This document shows, piece after piece, positions 25,213-36,203 of a DNA stretch of 64,000 nucleotides. Source of the DNA: Microlunatus phosphovorus NM-1 (GTDB taxonomy: Bacteria; Actinomycetota; Actinomycetes; Propionibacteriales; Propionibacteriaceae); contig NC_015635.1 of the NCBI RefSeq assembly GCF_000270245.1, positions 4,836,001 through 4,900,000 on the forward strand. The letters are read 5' to 3'. Position 1 is the first letter of the stretch; each line of letters opens with the position of its first letter. The notes below the pieces were generated by a model. The model made no database searches. It was not told the DNA's origin and saw only the letters and a program-made list of their open reading frames with translations. Both the position numbers and the translations under genes were made by a program.

Positions 25213-26437
25213 GGGCATCACTTCCGGCGAAGGCACGCATGCCCTTGCTCAGGAACGCGTACGCCATCACGACGATCCAGGCTGCCAGCAGTCCGAGGGC
25301 CGCCATCTCCAGCGTGGTCACCTTGAGAGCAATGGCGATGGCGCCCAGACCGATTGGTGCCGCGATCAGGGCGAGCGCGTTGAACAGGCCCAGGACACGG
25401 CCGCGTACCGACTCGGCGACCTGCTCGGTGAAGAACACGATGAACACCGGCGAGAGCAGACCACTGCCCACCCCGACCAGCGCCGAGCCGACGGCGACCG
25501 GCCACACTCCGTACAGGGTGGTGAATCCGACCATCCCGATGGTCTGCAGCAGCAGTCCGCCGATCCAGACGATCTTGCGCGAGCGCTTGGACAGAGCCGC
25601 GTACGCGATCGCACCGATCATCGAGCCCACCGCGAAGGCTGACATGGTGGCGCCGAACCAGGTCGGCGCGTTCAGCCGGGCGAAGTGTGCGGGCAGCAGC
25701 ACGCCGAGGAGCGGGGCGACCACGATCGCGCTGCCGAAGCCGATCACCAGCATCGCCCGCAGCGCGGCACTGGCGCGGATAGTGGCGATCCCACCGATCT
25801 CCCGGGCGTCGTGAGCTGGGATCTCGGGCGCGGTGAGCGGCAGGATGAGCATGCAGATTCCGGCGGCGAACGAGCAGCCCGCGGTGACCCAGACGACCTG
25901 GATGGGGTCGAGCACAGCGAGCAGCACACCCGCCAGCGCCGGGCCGGCGAGGAAGGCCAGGCTGAAGACCGCCTGGCGGAGCGAGGCGATCTTGTCCAGG
26001 CTGATTCCGCTGGTCCGGCTGACGCGGCCCATCAAGGTCTCGCGGGCGGTCATGCCGGGCACGTCGAACAGGGCGCCCAGCACCCCAAGAGCCACGAACC
26101 AGCCGATGTCGAGGCCGAACAGCCGGTCGACGATCGCGAGACCGGCGACCGAGATCGCGCTGCCGAAGTCCGACAGCACGCTCATCCGCCGCTGCCCCAC
26201 CTTGTCGATCAGCCATCCCCCGACCAGCGCGGCCGCGATGGCAGGCACGGCTGACACGGCGGCGACCAGACCGGTGATCGCCGGGTCCCCGGTGCGGCTG
26301 AGCACCAGCCAGGGCAGCACGATGCTGATAGCGGAGTTGCCGAACAGGGAGAATGCCTCCGCGGCAACGAACAAGGGCAGCGAGGCTTTGGAGGTACGGG
26401 GCGTCGTCGGGGCCGGGCCGGTGGTCGGTTCGGTCAT
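25199..26437 (-). CDS. MFS exporter
   Basis: A 412-residue transporter with about twelve membrane helices. SIVLPWLVLSRTGDPAITGL and GGWLIDKVGQRRMSVLSDFG (motif A) identify an MFS_3/MFS_1 drug-efflux type. The start at 26437 is the first ATG just before the hydrophobic domain. It is followed in an overlap by a MerR regulator, which suggests ligand-induced efflux. Confidence 0.87.
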   Translation of the reverse strand: MTEPTTGPAPTTPRTSKASLPLFVAAEAFSLFGNSAISIVLPWLVLSRTGDPAITGLVAAVSAVPAIAAALVGGWLIDKVGQRRMSVLSDFGSAISVAGLAIVDRLFGLDIGWFVALGVLGALFDVPGMTARETLMGRVSRTSGISLDKIASLRQAVFSLAFLAGPALAGVLLAVLDPIQVVWVTAGCSFAAGICMLILPLTAPEIPAHDAREIGGIATIRASAALRAMLVIGFGSAIVVAPLLGVLLPAHFARLNAPTWFGATMSAFAVGSMIGAIAYAALSKRSRKIVWIGGLLLQTIGMVGFTTLYGVWPVAVGSALVGVGSGLLSPVFIVFFTEQVAESVRGRVLGLFNALALIAAPIGLGAIAIALKVTTLEMAALGLLAAWIVVMAYAFLSKGMRAFAGSDAHADD

Positions 26438-26507
26438 GGACCCATGGTGACGGGTTGACGCTACGTCAGGGTCAAGGAACTCAGGCCGCGCGGAGTCGGC
26501 TGACTTT

Positions 26508-26551
26508 AAGCTGCGTGATCGCCACCGACATCGGTGACGATCACGCAGCTT
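26508..26551. repeat. 44-bp near-perfect palindrome in the divergent promoter gap
   Basis: Arms of 21 bp (AAGCTGCGTGATCGCCACCG and its complement) pair with a single mismatch around a two-base centre. It lies 71 bp upstream of the MFS start and 30 bp before the cyclo-ligase start. There is no T-run. It could be an operator, a transcript-end hairpin or a REP-like element. Confidence 0.7.
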
Positions 26552-26580
26552 GTGCTGGTTGACGGCACTACCCTGCTCAG

Positions 26581-27192
26581 GTGACACCGTCGGCAGACGC
26601 AGCGGCCATTGCTGCAACCAAGGTCATGCTTCGCCAGGTGGTCCGGCAACGGCGAGCAGCCCGCGAGCCAGGCCAGCGAGAGGTCGACGATCGGCAGCGA
26701 TTCGCCTTGTTGCGCAGACTGCTCGCAGCCAAGAGACCTCGTCGACTGGCCGCCCATCTCTCTGCCGGCACCGAGCCGGATTCGCGACAGGTGGTCGAAT
26801 GGGTCAGCGGCCTCGGCGTCGAGGTGTTGCTGCCGGTGCTCACCGACGGTGCCGGTGCCTGGCTGGCCGATCCGGCATGGGCCGCGTATCAAGGCGCTGA
26901 CCGGCTGCGCGAGGGTCGTTCGAAGATTCTCGAGCCGACGAGCCCCGTCCTGCCTGCGGACGTCCTCGCCTCGGTTGACCTGATGATCGTCCCGGGTCTG
27001 GCCGCGGACCGGCGAGGAAACCGACTGGGTCGTGGCGGCGGCTGGTACGACCGCGCCCGGGCTGGACGTATGGCGCTGGAGACCTGGCTGCTGCTCAATG
27101 ACGACGAAGTGTTGGACGAGGTGCCCGTCGACGCCTGGGATCTGCCGGTGAATGGGCTGGTCACGCCGAGCGAGGTCGTCGCCACCAGCTGA
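26581..27192 (+). CDS. 5-formyltetrahydrofolate cyclo-ligase
   Basis: A 203-residue enzyme of the 5-FCL family that converts 5-formyl-THF to 5,10-methenyl-THF with ATP. The C-terminal RLGRGGGWYDRARA is the ATP/folate loop, and the N-terminal basic segment LRQVVRQRRAAREP is typical. GTG at 26581 comes six bases after TACCCT, so it is probably leaderless. In M. tuberculosis the homologue Rv0992c adjoins galU and Rv0991c; here those genes lie about 30 kb downstream. Confidence 0.9.
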   Translation: MTPSADAAAIAATKVMLRQVVRQRRAAREPGQREVDDRQRFALLRRLLAAKRPRRLAAHLSAGTEPDSRQVVEWVSGLGVEVLLPVLTDGAGAWLADPAWAAYQGADRLREGRSKILEPTSPVLPADVLASVDLMIVPGLAADRRGNRLGRGGGWYDRARAGRMALETWLLLNDDEVLDEVPVDAWDLPVNGLVTPSEVVATS

Positions 27193-27256
27193 CAGTTCGA
27201 TCAGCCGCCAAAGGACATCAGGACCGTCTGGATCTGAGCGGGCTGGAAACGGATCC

Positions 27257-27297
27257 GGCCCATGACGCTCAAGTCCCCTTCTCGAGCGCCATGGGCC
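27257..27297. terminator. Hairpin in the 27193-27495 non-coding gap
   Basis: Arms GGCCCATGACGCTC and GAGCGCCATGGGCC (one mismatch) around a 13-base loop, with a further GAAACGG/CCGTTTC pairing outside. It lies between the convergent cyclo-ligase and acylphosphatase genes, so it may terminate both. I see no convincing gene in the rest of this 303-bp gap. Confidence 0.5.
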
Positions 27298-27495
27298 GTT
27301 TCAGCTCCGGTCGATGTGCGCACTATCCCCCGATGTTGACGCCTACCGTCCGGGTCCGTGTAACCCCCGTGAGAAAAGATTGACACTTCAACCGCAGGGG
27401 CGACTCCATTCTGTACCCGCCGTGGCTCAGGAGATCCTCAAGGTTTGCGATGAGGCTCAAGAAATCTGCGGTGTAGTTCCTTGGCCGCAGTGCGG

Positions 27496-27768
27496 CTAGA
27501 CGATCTGGAAGCCCGTCTCGCCGATCGGCCGCTCTTCGATCACCTCAACTCGGTCCACCCAGGCGTGCGCCGGACCACGGCCACACCAGCCGATCATCGC
27601 CTCCACGGCATACCTGGTGCCCTCGAAGACTGCCTCTACCGAACCGTCCTCGCGATTGGTCACCCAACCCGCCACGGACAAGCGGTTGGCCTCTCGCCGG
27701 CACGAGTCGCGGTAGAAGACGCCCTGGACCCGTCCTGTCACCCGCACTCGCCGTCTGATGATCACCAT
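27496..27768 (-). CDS. acyP: Acylphosphatase
   Basis: A 90-residue acylphosphatase. The active-site GRVQGVFYRDSCRREA contains the phosphate-binding loop and catalytic arginine, and GWVTNREDGSVEAVFEG has the catalytic asparagine. It hydrolyses carboxyl-phosphate bonds. ATG 27768 overlaps the last seven bases of the upstream membrane-protein gene. Confidence 0.94.
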   Translation of the reverse strand: MVIIRRRVRVTGRVQGVFYRDSCRREANRLSVAGWVTNREDGSVEAVFEGTRYAVEAMIGWCGRGPAHAWVDRVEVIEERPIGETGFQIV

Positions 27769-28313
27769 TCTTCGACATACCAATACCAGGGACCGCGAAG
27801 CTGACCGTAGGTGATCGAGCTGACGGTTGGCGGATCGGAGGGCGGCCCCTCGGGCAGGTAGGCGAAGCCGACGCCATTCAGGAATCCGCCGTCGCGCTCA
27901 GTGAAGTAGGTATCTGTGCCGACCGTGCGGCAATTGCCGATGCGATAGGTGCCGATCCATGCCGGGCAGAGTTCCGCATGGTCGCCTGCGGCGACCCGCT
28001 CGGCGACGACACGATCGAAAGCCGGACGTGCGAGCGCGAAGCGAGCCAGCAGCGGAAGCTCTATCCGGGAGGCGAACGCAGCGCCCGCGACCATGACCAG
28101 CACCAACCCGGTCGTCAAGGCGACCAACGCAAAACGGCGCTTGACCAACTCGCGGACGAGGAGCACCAGCCAGAGCACTCCCGTGATCAGTAGAAGCCCG
28201 GCCGCAACCAGTCCAGCTACCAGCCCACCCGACGGATAACTGCCCGCCCACAGGATCACCGCCGCCGTCAGCCAGCCGCCGACCACGACTGCGATCGCCA
28301 ATCGCGGATGCAT
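27762..28313 (-). CDS. Membrane protein of unknown function
   Basis: A 183-residue protein: three or four hydrophobic segments (AIAVVVGGWLTAAVILWAGS; GLVAAGLLLITGVLWLVLLV; LVLVMVAGAAFA), then a 90-residue extracytoplasmic tail with two cysteines (ELCPAW, GNCRTV) that could form a disulfide. Family not recognised. It overlaps acyP. The first 60 bases have a diverged copy at about 48110-48190. Confidence 0.65.
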   Translation of the reverse strand: MHPRLAIAVVVGGWLTAAVILWAGSYPSGGLVAGLVAAGLLLITGVLWLVLLVRELVKRRFALVALTTGLVLVMVAGAAFASRIELPLLARFALARPAFDRVVAERVAAGDHAELCPAWIGTYRIGNCRTVGTDTYFTERDGGFLNGVGFAYLPEGPPSDPPTVSSITYGQLRGPWYWYVEEW

Positions 28314-28348
28314 TCCACCAGTGTCTCGAATTCGAGGTCATCCCGGGG

Positions 28349-29995
28349 TCAGGCTGCCGTGGCTCGATGGACGAGGTAGCGGCTGTAGCCGTACTCGGTC
28401 AAGAATGCGGGGAACTCCGCACGCAAGCAGCCGTACGCCACGATGTCGCGAGCCGCCTCGAGCGCCCACCGATCCCGGTCAGGGGTTTCGGCACGCAGTC
28501 GCCCAGCCTCCTCGGCCAACATGCCGGCCACCAGGTCGCGGGTGACCCTCTCATGGGAGACGGTGTAGGCACCGTGCCGGATCCACTGCCACAGTTGCAT
28601 TCGGGAGATCTCGACCGTGGCCGCGTCCTCCATCAGATGGTCGATGGCGACCGCTCCCCGGCCCAGCACCCAGGAACACAGGTAGGTCAGACTGACCCGC
28701 AGGTTGGTGCGAACCCCCGGCAGAGTCACCCCACCGGGCAGGCCCCGAAGATCAGCGAGATCGGCCGCAGAGACCAGGACATCGTCACGACGACGTGAGA
28801 TCTGGTGCGGTCGCTCGCCCAACTCGAGATCGAACACCGTCGTGCAGGTGTCCACCAGGCCGGGGTGCGCCACCCAAGAGCCATCGAATCCGTCGCGGGC
28901 TTCGCGGGTCTTGTCCGCACGGGTCTTCTCCAAGGCCCGTCGGGTGACCTCAGGGCTGGCGCTGCTCGGCACGAAGGCCGCCATCCCCCCGATCGCGTGG
29001 GCGCCGCGCTCATGGCAGGTGCGTACCAGCAGTTCGGCGTAGGACCGCATGAACGGCACCGTCATGGTGATCTTGTCCCGGTCGGGCAGCACCATCGTCG
29101 GGTCGCCGGCGAAGCTCTTGATCGCGGAGAAGATGTAGTCCCAGCGACCGGCGTTGAGCCCGGCGGAGTAGCTGCGCAGCTCGGACAAGATCTCGGTCAT
29201 CTCGAACACCGCCGGGAACGTCTCGATCAAGCAGGTGGCACGGACGGTGCCTGGCGGGATGCCGAGGGTCCGTTCGGACCAGGCGAACACGTCGTGCCAC
29301 AGCCGTGCCTCCAGATGCGATTCCAGCTTGGGCAGATAGAAGTAGGGCCCCCGTCCGCTGGCGATCAAGGTCAACGCGTTGTGGTAGAAGTGCAGCCCGA
29401 AGTCGACGAAGGCGCCACCGATCGGCTGGCCGTCCATCCGCAGATGTTCCTCGCTGAGATGCCAGCCGCGCGGCCGGACCATGATCGTCGCGACCTGCTC
29501 CTTCAGCTCGTGGCGTCGGCCCGAGTCGTCGGTGAAGTCGATCTGGCGCCGGACCGCGTCGTAGAGGTTGAGCTGCCCGTCGATCAGGTTGAACCAGGTC
29601 GGCGACGTGGCGTCCTCGAAGTCGGCCATCCAGACCTTGGCGCCGGAGTTCAGGGCGCCGATGGTCATCTTCCGCGTCGGTGGTCCGGTGATCTCGCAGC
29701 GCCGATCCTCCAGTCCGGGAGCCGGCGGAGCCACCTGCCAGGACGGATCGGCTCGCAGCTCGGCGGTCTCCGGCAGGAAGTCGAAGGAGTTGTCGCCCGC
29801 CTGTCGACGCCGTCTCCGGTCCAGCAGCTCGGCTCGGCGGCTGCCGAACTGATGATGCAGCCCGGCGATGAAGTCGACGGCACCTGGGGTCAGGATCTCG
29901 CCGAAACGCGGCTGGTGCGCGCCCAGCACGGTGAGCCGTGCGGCCGGTGGCCGGTTCGGCACTGTCCTCGTCGGCGGTTCGCTGGTGATGGTCAT
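28349..29995 (-). CDS. aceB: Malate synthase A
   Basis: A 548-residue enzyme condensing glyoxylate with acetyl-CoA to malate, second step of the glyoxylate bypass. Visible motifs are KVWMADFEDATSPTWFNLID, GPYFYLPKLESHLEARLWHD, AIGGMAAFVPSS and DGSWVAHPGLV. The length is that of the A isoform. It lies 57 bp after aceA on the same strand and is probably co-transcribed with it under RamB. Confidence 0.96.
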   Translation of the reverse strand: MTITSEPPTRTVPNRPPAARLTVLGAHQPRFGEILTPGAVDFIAGLHHQFGSRRAELLDRRRRRQAGDNSFDFLPETAELRADPSWQVAPPAPGLEDRRCEITGPPTRKMTIGALNSGAKVWMADFEDATSPTWFNLIDGQLNLYDAVRRQIDFTDDSGRRHELKEQVATIMVRPRGWHLSEEHLRMDGQPIGGAFVDFGLHFYHNALTLIASGRGPYFYLPKLESHLEARLWHDVFAWSERTLGIPPGTVRATCLIETFPAVFEMTEILSELRSYSAGLNAGRWDYIFSAIKSFAGDPTMVLPDRDKITMTVPFMRSYAELLVRTCHERGAHAIGGMAAFVPSSASPEVTRRALEKTRADKTREARDGFDGSWVAHPGLVDTCTTVFDLELGERPHQISRRRDDVLVSAADLADLRGLPGGVTLPGVRTNLRVSLTYLCSWVLGRGAVAIDHLMEDAATVEISRMQLWQWIRHGAYTVSHERVTRDLVAGMLAEEAGRLRAETPDRDRWALEAARDIVAYGCLRAEFPAFLTEYGYSRYLVHRATAA

Positions 29996-30052
29996 GAGTC
30001 AGTTCTCCTGTGTCTGTTCGGGGTGATCGCGTCCGGGCTGACCACGTACGGA

Positions 30053-31405
<1,353 letters not shown>

Positions 31406-31579
31406 GGTCTGCTCCTTTGCGTACTGCTGGACTTGAGTCAGTGGGTGCTCGGGATCGAGCGATGACACGACTCTGGCGGCTGAGCAGGTGGGAGCGGGCG
31501 GAGCTGGCATATCAAATCTGGCCAAACTTGACGAGAATGAGGACTTGAATGAAACCAGTCGATCAGGTGGAATCACGAC

Positions 31580-33100
31580 ATGCCGATGTCTAGCCAGCAA
31601 CATGTGTCAAGTTCTTCACTTCTTGATACGTCGTCGGTACGCCTGGTCGCACCGCGCGGCGAGCCCGTACGGGAGCATGCCGGGCCGGATCCGTTGCTGA
31701 TCGGCAAACGCATCCGGCACCGCCGCAAGGCGCTGCACCTGACCTTGGACGCCGTGGCGGCGCAGGTCGGACTGTCGGCATCGGCGGTGTCGCTGATCGA
31801 GACGGGCAAGCGCGAGGCGAAGGTCTCCACCGTGGTGGCGCTGGCGAGTGCGCTGCGCTGTGAGGTTTCCGATCTGTTGAGCGATGCAGCGCCCAGTCGC
31901 CGGGCCGAGCTGGAGTTGCGGTTGGAGCGGGCCCAGCGCTCGGCCGCGTTCTCGGGGCTCGGGGTGCCGCCGGTGCGGACCGGCCCTCGGCTGCCACTGG
32001 ATGCCTTGGAGTCGCTGGTCGCGCTGCATGAGCGAATCGACCAACTGGCGGCCGAGCGAGACGCGACACCGGAGTATGCGCGGCGAGCCAACGCCGAGCT
32101 GCGGGCGAAGATGCGCGCATCGGACAACTACTTTCCGGCCATCGAGAACCTCGCCGACGAGCTACTGCTGGCGAGCGAGCACGACGGCGGGCCACTGACC
32201 AAGCACCGGGTGAGCGCGATCGCCGAGCATCTGGGATTCACGTTGCACGCGGTGCCGGACCTGCCGGCGTCGACCAGGTCGGTGACCGATCTGGTGAACC
32301 GATGCATCTATCTGCCGACCGGGGATGCCGGAGCCCAACGGACGATGGCGCTGGCCGCGCTCGGGCACATCGTGCTCGAGCACGAGCCGCCGCGAGACTA
32401 CGCGGAATTCCTGGCACAACGGGTGGAGGTCAACTACTTCGCCGCAGCGGTGCTCGTACCGCAGCGTTGGGCGGTCGGATTCCTCGCCGACGCCAAGCGG
32501 GACAAGGACATCGCCATCGAAGACCTCCGGGATCGCTATCTGGTGTCCTATGAGATGGCGGCACACCGGTTCACCAACCTGGCGACGATCCACCTGCAGA
32601 TCCCGGTGCACTTCATGAAGATCAACTCCAGTGGCGTGATCTACAAGGCGTACGCCAACGACGGAGTGGACTTCCCCACCGACTCCTCCGGTGCCGTGGA
32701 GGGCCAGAAGGTGTGCCGCTATTGGACCGCCCGAGAGGTGTTCAGCACCGCGGACTGGTCACAGCCTTACCAGCAGTACACCGACACTCCGGCCGGCACC
32801 TTCTGGTGCACGGCGGTCGCCGAGCGCGGTGAGCACGAGTCGTATTCGGTGTCGGTCGGCACTCCGTACCAGCACGTCAAATGGTTCCGCGGCCGCGAGA
32901 CCACCCATCGTTCAAGGTCTCGTTGCCCCGACCCGAGCTGCTGTCAGCTTCCACCACGGGAACTCGCCGCGAAGTGGGCCGACGCCTCCTGGCCCAGTGC
33001 GCGAGTGCACTCCGCACTGCTCGCCAGCCTGCCCGCCGGAGCCTTCCCCGGCGTCGACCAGACCGAAGTGCTGCAGTTCTTGGAGCGCCAGCAAGGGTGA
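31580..33100 (+). CDS. ramB: RamB-type XRE regulator with short-chain fatty acid regulator domain
   Basis: A 506-residue regulator. Helix-turn-helix at residues 40-100 ([20 protein letters not shown], then [19 protein letters not shown]), a central IrrE/ImmA-like region ([20 protein letters not shown], without a full metalloprotease HExxH), and a C-terminal DUF2083-type domain ending in [16 protein letters not shown]. In Corynebacterium RamB represses aceA and aceB; here it is divergent from them. ATG 31580 or 31586 is the start. The region is the last host-like gene before the low-GC island. Confidence 0.92.
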   Translation: MPMSSQQHVSSSSLLDTSSVRLVAPRGEPVREHAGPDPLLIGKRIRHRRKALHLTLDAVAAQVGLSASAVSLIETGKREAKVSTVVALASALRCEVSDLLSDAAPSRRAELELRLERAQRSAAFSGLGVPPVRTGPRLPLDALESLVALHERIDQLAAERDATPEYARRANAELRAKMRASDNYFPAIENLADELLLASEHDGGPLTKHRVSAIAEHLGFTLHAVPDLPASTRSVTDLVNRCIYLPTGDAGAQRTMALAALGHIVLEHEPPRDYAEFLAQRVEVNYFAAAVLVPQRWAVGFLADAKRDKDIAIEDLRDRYLVSYEMAAHRFTNLATIHLQIPVHFMKINSSGVIYKAYANDGVDFPTDSSGAVEGQKVCRYWTAREVFSTADWSQPYQQYTDTPAGTFWCTAVAERGEHESYSVSVGTPYQHVKWFRGRETTHRSRSRCPDPSCCQLPPRELAAKWADASWPSARVHSALLASLPAGAFPGVDQTEVLQFLERQQG

Positions 33101-33207
33101 TCTGGGTCAACCAAGACCTACTTGACTTCGGGTTATTCGGAATGATGCGACATGCCACATTCTCACATCGGACCGCAACATTACTCAATCAGCATGCAAT
33201 TAAGGTC

Positions 33208-34770
33208 CTAGTGCCAAGTTATGCGGGGACCGTCGATCTCCAGAACGGGGGCGAGCTTCTGATCCGATCGCACGTGGTCCCAGTTCGCCCAAGGATTCTT
33301 CCTGTCGAGGAGTCGCCCATCGCTGTTATCAAATTGATCGGCAACCATTCCCAAATCTATCGCGAAAACATCGAATTTTCCTCGGGGCCCAATCCCCCGC
33401 TCGATTAGGTGGACTATCCGCTGGTCGAGTAGATCCAAGAGCTCTGGCTCCTCGTGGCTGTGATCACGATCAATCATGAATCTTCGCTGCCCAGACTCAG
33501 CGAAGTCCCTGAGTAAGCCGCTCAGAGACCGCGTGCGAGGACTTAACCTCGCTTGAGCTTCCTTCTCCTGAATGAAGTACTGGCGTGACGCCGAGGCAAT
33601 ATCAGCCAATGTTATACCTTCGGCCGGCCTGCATCGCTGCGCGGCAATGCTGCATATTGCGAGTAGATCACGCGGTATTCCCGCCGCAAAGTAGATTGCC
33701 TCGCTGAAGGCCGGGAAGTCAGTGTGGAAAGAAGTCTCGTACTGAAAGTATTCTGCCACCCAATCCCCCGAATATTTCTCAGTGTAGTAGGCGCGCACGT
33801 GTTGCTTTATGAGATGCTCGTAGAATTCGGTCGAAGGAGTTCGAGACGTCAGTCCATCCGTGAGGTATGAGTCGAGATCGAGGCCCGCGGAAATATCGGA
33901 TCCGAGCTCGACTCCGATATATCCATTCACCCCGGGAGCGAAGAATCTCGACCGACGCTCAACAGCCGCCAATTTGAGTATCATTCCGCGGCACGGCAAG
34001 AAGCAGCGCCTGAAGAAGTCAGCGACGATCGGCTGTATATCCAGTGGCATCGCGCTCCACTCGTCTATCAGAATCCAGAGTCGCCCAGTAGGTAGTGCTG
34101 ACACCACCGACTGCAAGGACCGCGCGATACCGGTGAAGTTGAGCACGGGCCTCTCTGTCCCCGTTGCTTGCCTTGATAACTTCTCACCCGCTTGGAGTTC
34201 ATCACCCAGTTTCGCTGCAGCTTGAAGGCCTTTCTCGCTCACCGTGAACGCGAACTCGGAAGTTGCGGTGTGCGCCCGAGAGACTTCGTTTGCAACGGTC
34301 ACGGAGCCGTCCGTGGTGATTTCGGTCGCCGCCGCGGCAAGCTTGTCCATTCCATTAACCAACGCTGTAATCTCCTCACCCTTATCGAGCAGATCCAAGC
34401 TGATGGCATAAAGGGCAGTATGCACCTCGCTGATGATATCTACAATCACGTGCAATGCGGCCAGCCCTCGGCCGGCCTCCGCGGAAAGGTAGTATCCACC
34501 TGCCGACCCGGTTAGCCGCAAGTCGATGTAGATTGCTGGCTGATCATCGCCCAGTAGTTCCTGCTTGAGATGATTGAGCGCGTGCGTTTTGCCAGTCCCG
34601 CGACGGCCGAAGAGAATCTGATGTTCTTCGTTGCGCAGGCGCGGCGCAAGTCCAGCTAAATGCACGAACGTGCTTCTTAACGACTCCTCGTCGCTGCGCT
34701 CGGCGCGCTTGGAAAGATGGGGCAGCGCAGAAATCCAGAGGCCCCTATCTGTCGGAAATCGCTTGGGCAA
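33208..34770 (-). CDS. ORC/CDC6-like P-loop ATPase
   Basis: A 520-residue ATPase. Walker A is ILFGRRGTGKTHALNHL near residue 55, Walker B is LWILIDEWSA near residue 235, followed by a sensor-like region and a helical/winged C-terminal part (LADIASASRQYFIQEKEAQA). The arrangement fits the ORC-CDC6/STAND-like ATPases common in defence islands; no effector domain is seen. The start is TTG at 34770, supported by AAAGGAG five bases upstream. GC is clearly lower than in neighbouring host genes. The ISAs1 insertion lies 76 bp upstream and may affect its promoter. Confidence 0.72.
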   Translation of the reverse strand: MPKRFPTDRGLWISALPHLSKRAERSDEESLRSTFVHLAGLAPRLRNEEHQILFGRRGTGKTHALNHLKQELLGDDQPAIYIDLRLTGSAGGYYLSAEAGRGLAALHVIVDIISEVHTALYAISLDLLDKGEEITALVNGMDKLAAAATEITTDGSVTVANEVSRAHTATSEFAFTVSEKGLQAAAKLGDELQAGEKLSRQATGTERPVLNFTGIARSLQSVVSALPTGRLWILIDEWSAMPLDIQPIVADFFRRCFLPCRGMILKLAAVERRSRFFAPGVNGYIGVELGSDISAGLDLDSYLTDGLTSRTPSTEFYEHLIKQHVRAYYTEKYSGDWVAEYFQYETSFHTDFPAFSEAIYFAAGIPRDLLAICSIAAQRCRPAEGITLADIASASRQYFIQEKEAQARLSPRTRSLSGLLRDFAESGQRRFMIDRDHSHEEPELLDLLDQRIVHLIERGIGPRGKFDVFAIDLGMVADQFDNSDGRLLDRKNPWANWDHVRSDQKLAPVLEIDGPRITWH

Positions 34771-34836
34771 CGGTTCTCCTTTAGTGTTTGCCGTCTGATT
34801 CTGTCAGTGCTCCCGTCAACTTACAGCAGAGGCGGC

Positions 34837-34846
34837 GATGCATGGT
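34837..34846. repeat. Left target-site duplication of the ISAs1-family element
   Basis: GATGCATGGT directly precedes the left inverted repeat. The identical 10 bp follow the right inverted repeat at 36194-36203. Confidence 0.9.
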
Positions 34847-36193
34847 CAGGGCTTGTTCAAAGTCGTGGTTGCGGCGTGGTGTCGGGTTGACACGCCATGG
34901 GTGAGGTATAAGCCGGGCGGGCACGGTGGATACCGGGATCGTGGTGGGTGCTTGACGTCCACTGCCGATCGATCGGAGTCCTGCCGTGCCCGCACCCGTA
35001 TCTTCTCTCATCCCGGCCGCTGATGCGCTGCGCGCCCATCAGGTCGAACCCGGTCACGGTGTTCCGGTCGAGGTGTGGGAGGTGTTGTCGATCATCACCG
35101 ATCCGCGGGGCCGGCGGGGCCGCCGGTATGAGCTGGCCACCGTGCTGGTGGTCGCGTTGGCCGCGGTGGTCGGCGGATCACGGAGTCTGGCTTCGATCGC
35201 CGGATGGGCAGCGGATCTGCCCACCTGGCATTGGCCACGGTTGGGGATCACCCGGCGGCCGCCGAGCCTGTCGACGATCCGCCGGGTGCTGTTGCGGGTC
35301 GACCCGGAGGTGGTGGACGCGGTCCTGCACGCCTGGCTGGCCACGCTGACACCGGTCTCGTCGCGGTGGCGGGCGGTCGCGGTGGATGGCAAGACCTGCC
35401 GCGGCGCCCGCGGTGTGGATGGGTCGAGGGTGCATCTGTTCTCGATCGTCGACCATGCCACCGGGGTGCCGTTGGGGCAGGTCAACGCCGGCGGGAAAGA
35501 TCATGAGATCGCCGCGTTCGCGGCGGTGTTGGACCGGATCAACCTCAACGGCGTCATCGTCACCGCCGATGCTCTCCACACGCAACGTGGCCATGCCCAC
35601 TATCTGCACCGGCACGGCGGCCGGTACGTCTTCGTGGTGAAACGGAACCAGCCCACCTTGTACGACCAGCTCGCCGGGCTCCCGTGGAGCAAGGTGCCGG
35701 TCGCTCATCGTGTGGTGGAGAAAGGGCATGGGCGACGGGAGTCCCGTACCCTGCAGCTGACCGGTGTCCGGGCCGGGATCGGGTTCCCGCACGCCCGGCT
35801 CGCCGGCCGGATCGTGCGGAACCGGACCGAGACCGCCACCGGCGAGACCACGCAGGAGATCGTCTATGTGGTCACCAGTCTCGGCTGGTCAGACATCGCC
35901 CCGGCCGACCTCGCGACCTTGGTCCGTGGTCATTGGAGCATCGAGAACAAGGTGCATTGGGTGCGTGATCTCACCTTCGACGAGGACCACTCCACCGTGC
36001 GCACCGGCACCCTGCCCCAGCTGATGGCAACCCTGCGCAACACTGCGATCGGACTCCTCCGACTCCGCGGGAAACACACCAACATCGCCGCCGCGACCCG
36101 CAGCCTCGGTCGCCAAACCGGCCAACTGCTCGACCTGATCGATCACGCCCAGGTCACACCAGTCACAACAGAATCAACTTTGAATTGACCCTG
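34847..36193. mobile_element. ISAs1-family insertion sequence, complete
   Basis: 1347-bp element bounded by imperfect 17-bp inverted repeats: left CAGGGCTTGTTCAAAGT (34847-34863) and right ACTTTGAATTGACCCTG (36177-36193), 13 of 17 matching. It is flanked by perfect 10-bp direct repeats, as expected for ISAs1. It holds one intact transposase gene on the plus strand. The perfect duplication and intact gene point to a recent insertion. Confidence 0.9.
34986..36188 (+). CDS. ISAs1-family transposase
   Basis: A 400-residue DDE transposase. N-terminal DUF4338-like H_repeat region ([20 protein letters not shown]), first catalytic Asp in [11 protein letters not shown], second in [15 protein letters not shown], Glu in [19 protein letters not shown]. 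Complete and in a single frame with a GTG start. The stop lies inside the right inverted repeat. Confidence 0.95.
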   Translation: MPAPVSSLIPAADALRAHQVEPGHGVPVEVWEVLSIITDPRGRRGRRYELATVLVVALAAVVGGSRSLASIAGWAADLPTWHWPRLGITRRPPSLSTIRRVLLRVDPEVVDAVLHAWLATLTPVSSRWRAVAVDGKTCRGARGVDGSRVHLFSIVDHATGVPLGQVNAGGKDHEIAAFAAVLDRINLNGVIVTADALHTQRGHAHYLHRHGGRYVFVVKRNQPTLYDQLAGLPWSKVPVAHRVVEKGHGRRESRTLQLTGVRAGIGFPHARLAGRIVRNRTETATGETTQEIVYVVTSLGWSDIAPADLATLVRGHWSIENKVHWVRDLTFDEDHSTVRTGTLPQLMATLRNTAIGLLRLRGKHTNIAAATRSLGRQTGQLLDLIDHAQVTPVTTESTLN

Positions 36194-36203
36194 GATGCAT
36201 GGT
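36194..36203. repeat. Right target-site duplication of the ISAs1-family element
   Basis: GATGCATGGT, identical to the copy at 34837-34846. Confidence 0.9.

Noticed and set aside
27201-27386. 61-codon minus-strand ORF
   Set aside because: It overlaps a strong hairpin, has no ribosome-binding site for the ATG and no recognisable sequence.
31406-31579. RamB binding sites between aceA and ramB
   Set aside because: A CCAAACTTGAC-like stretch is present but does not clearly match the known RamB motif, so no site is annotated.
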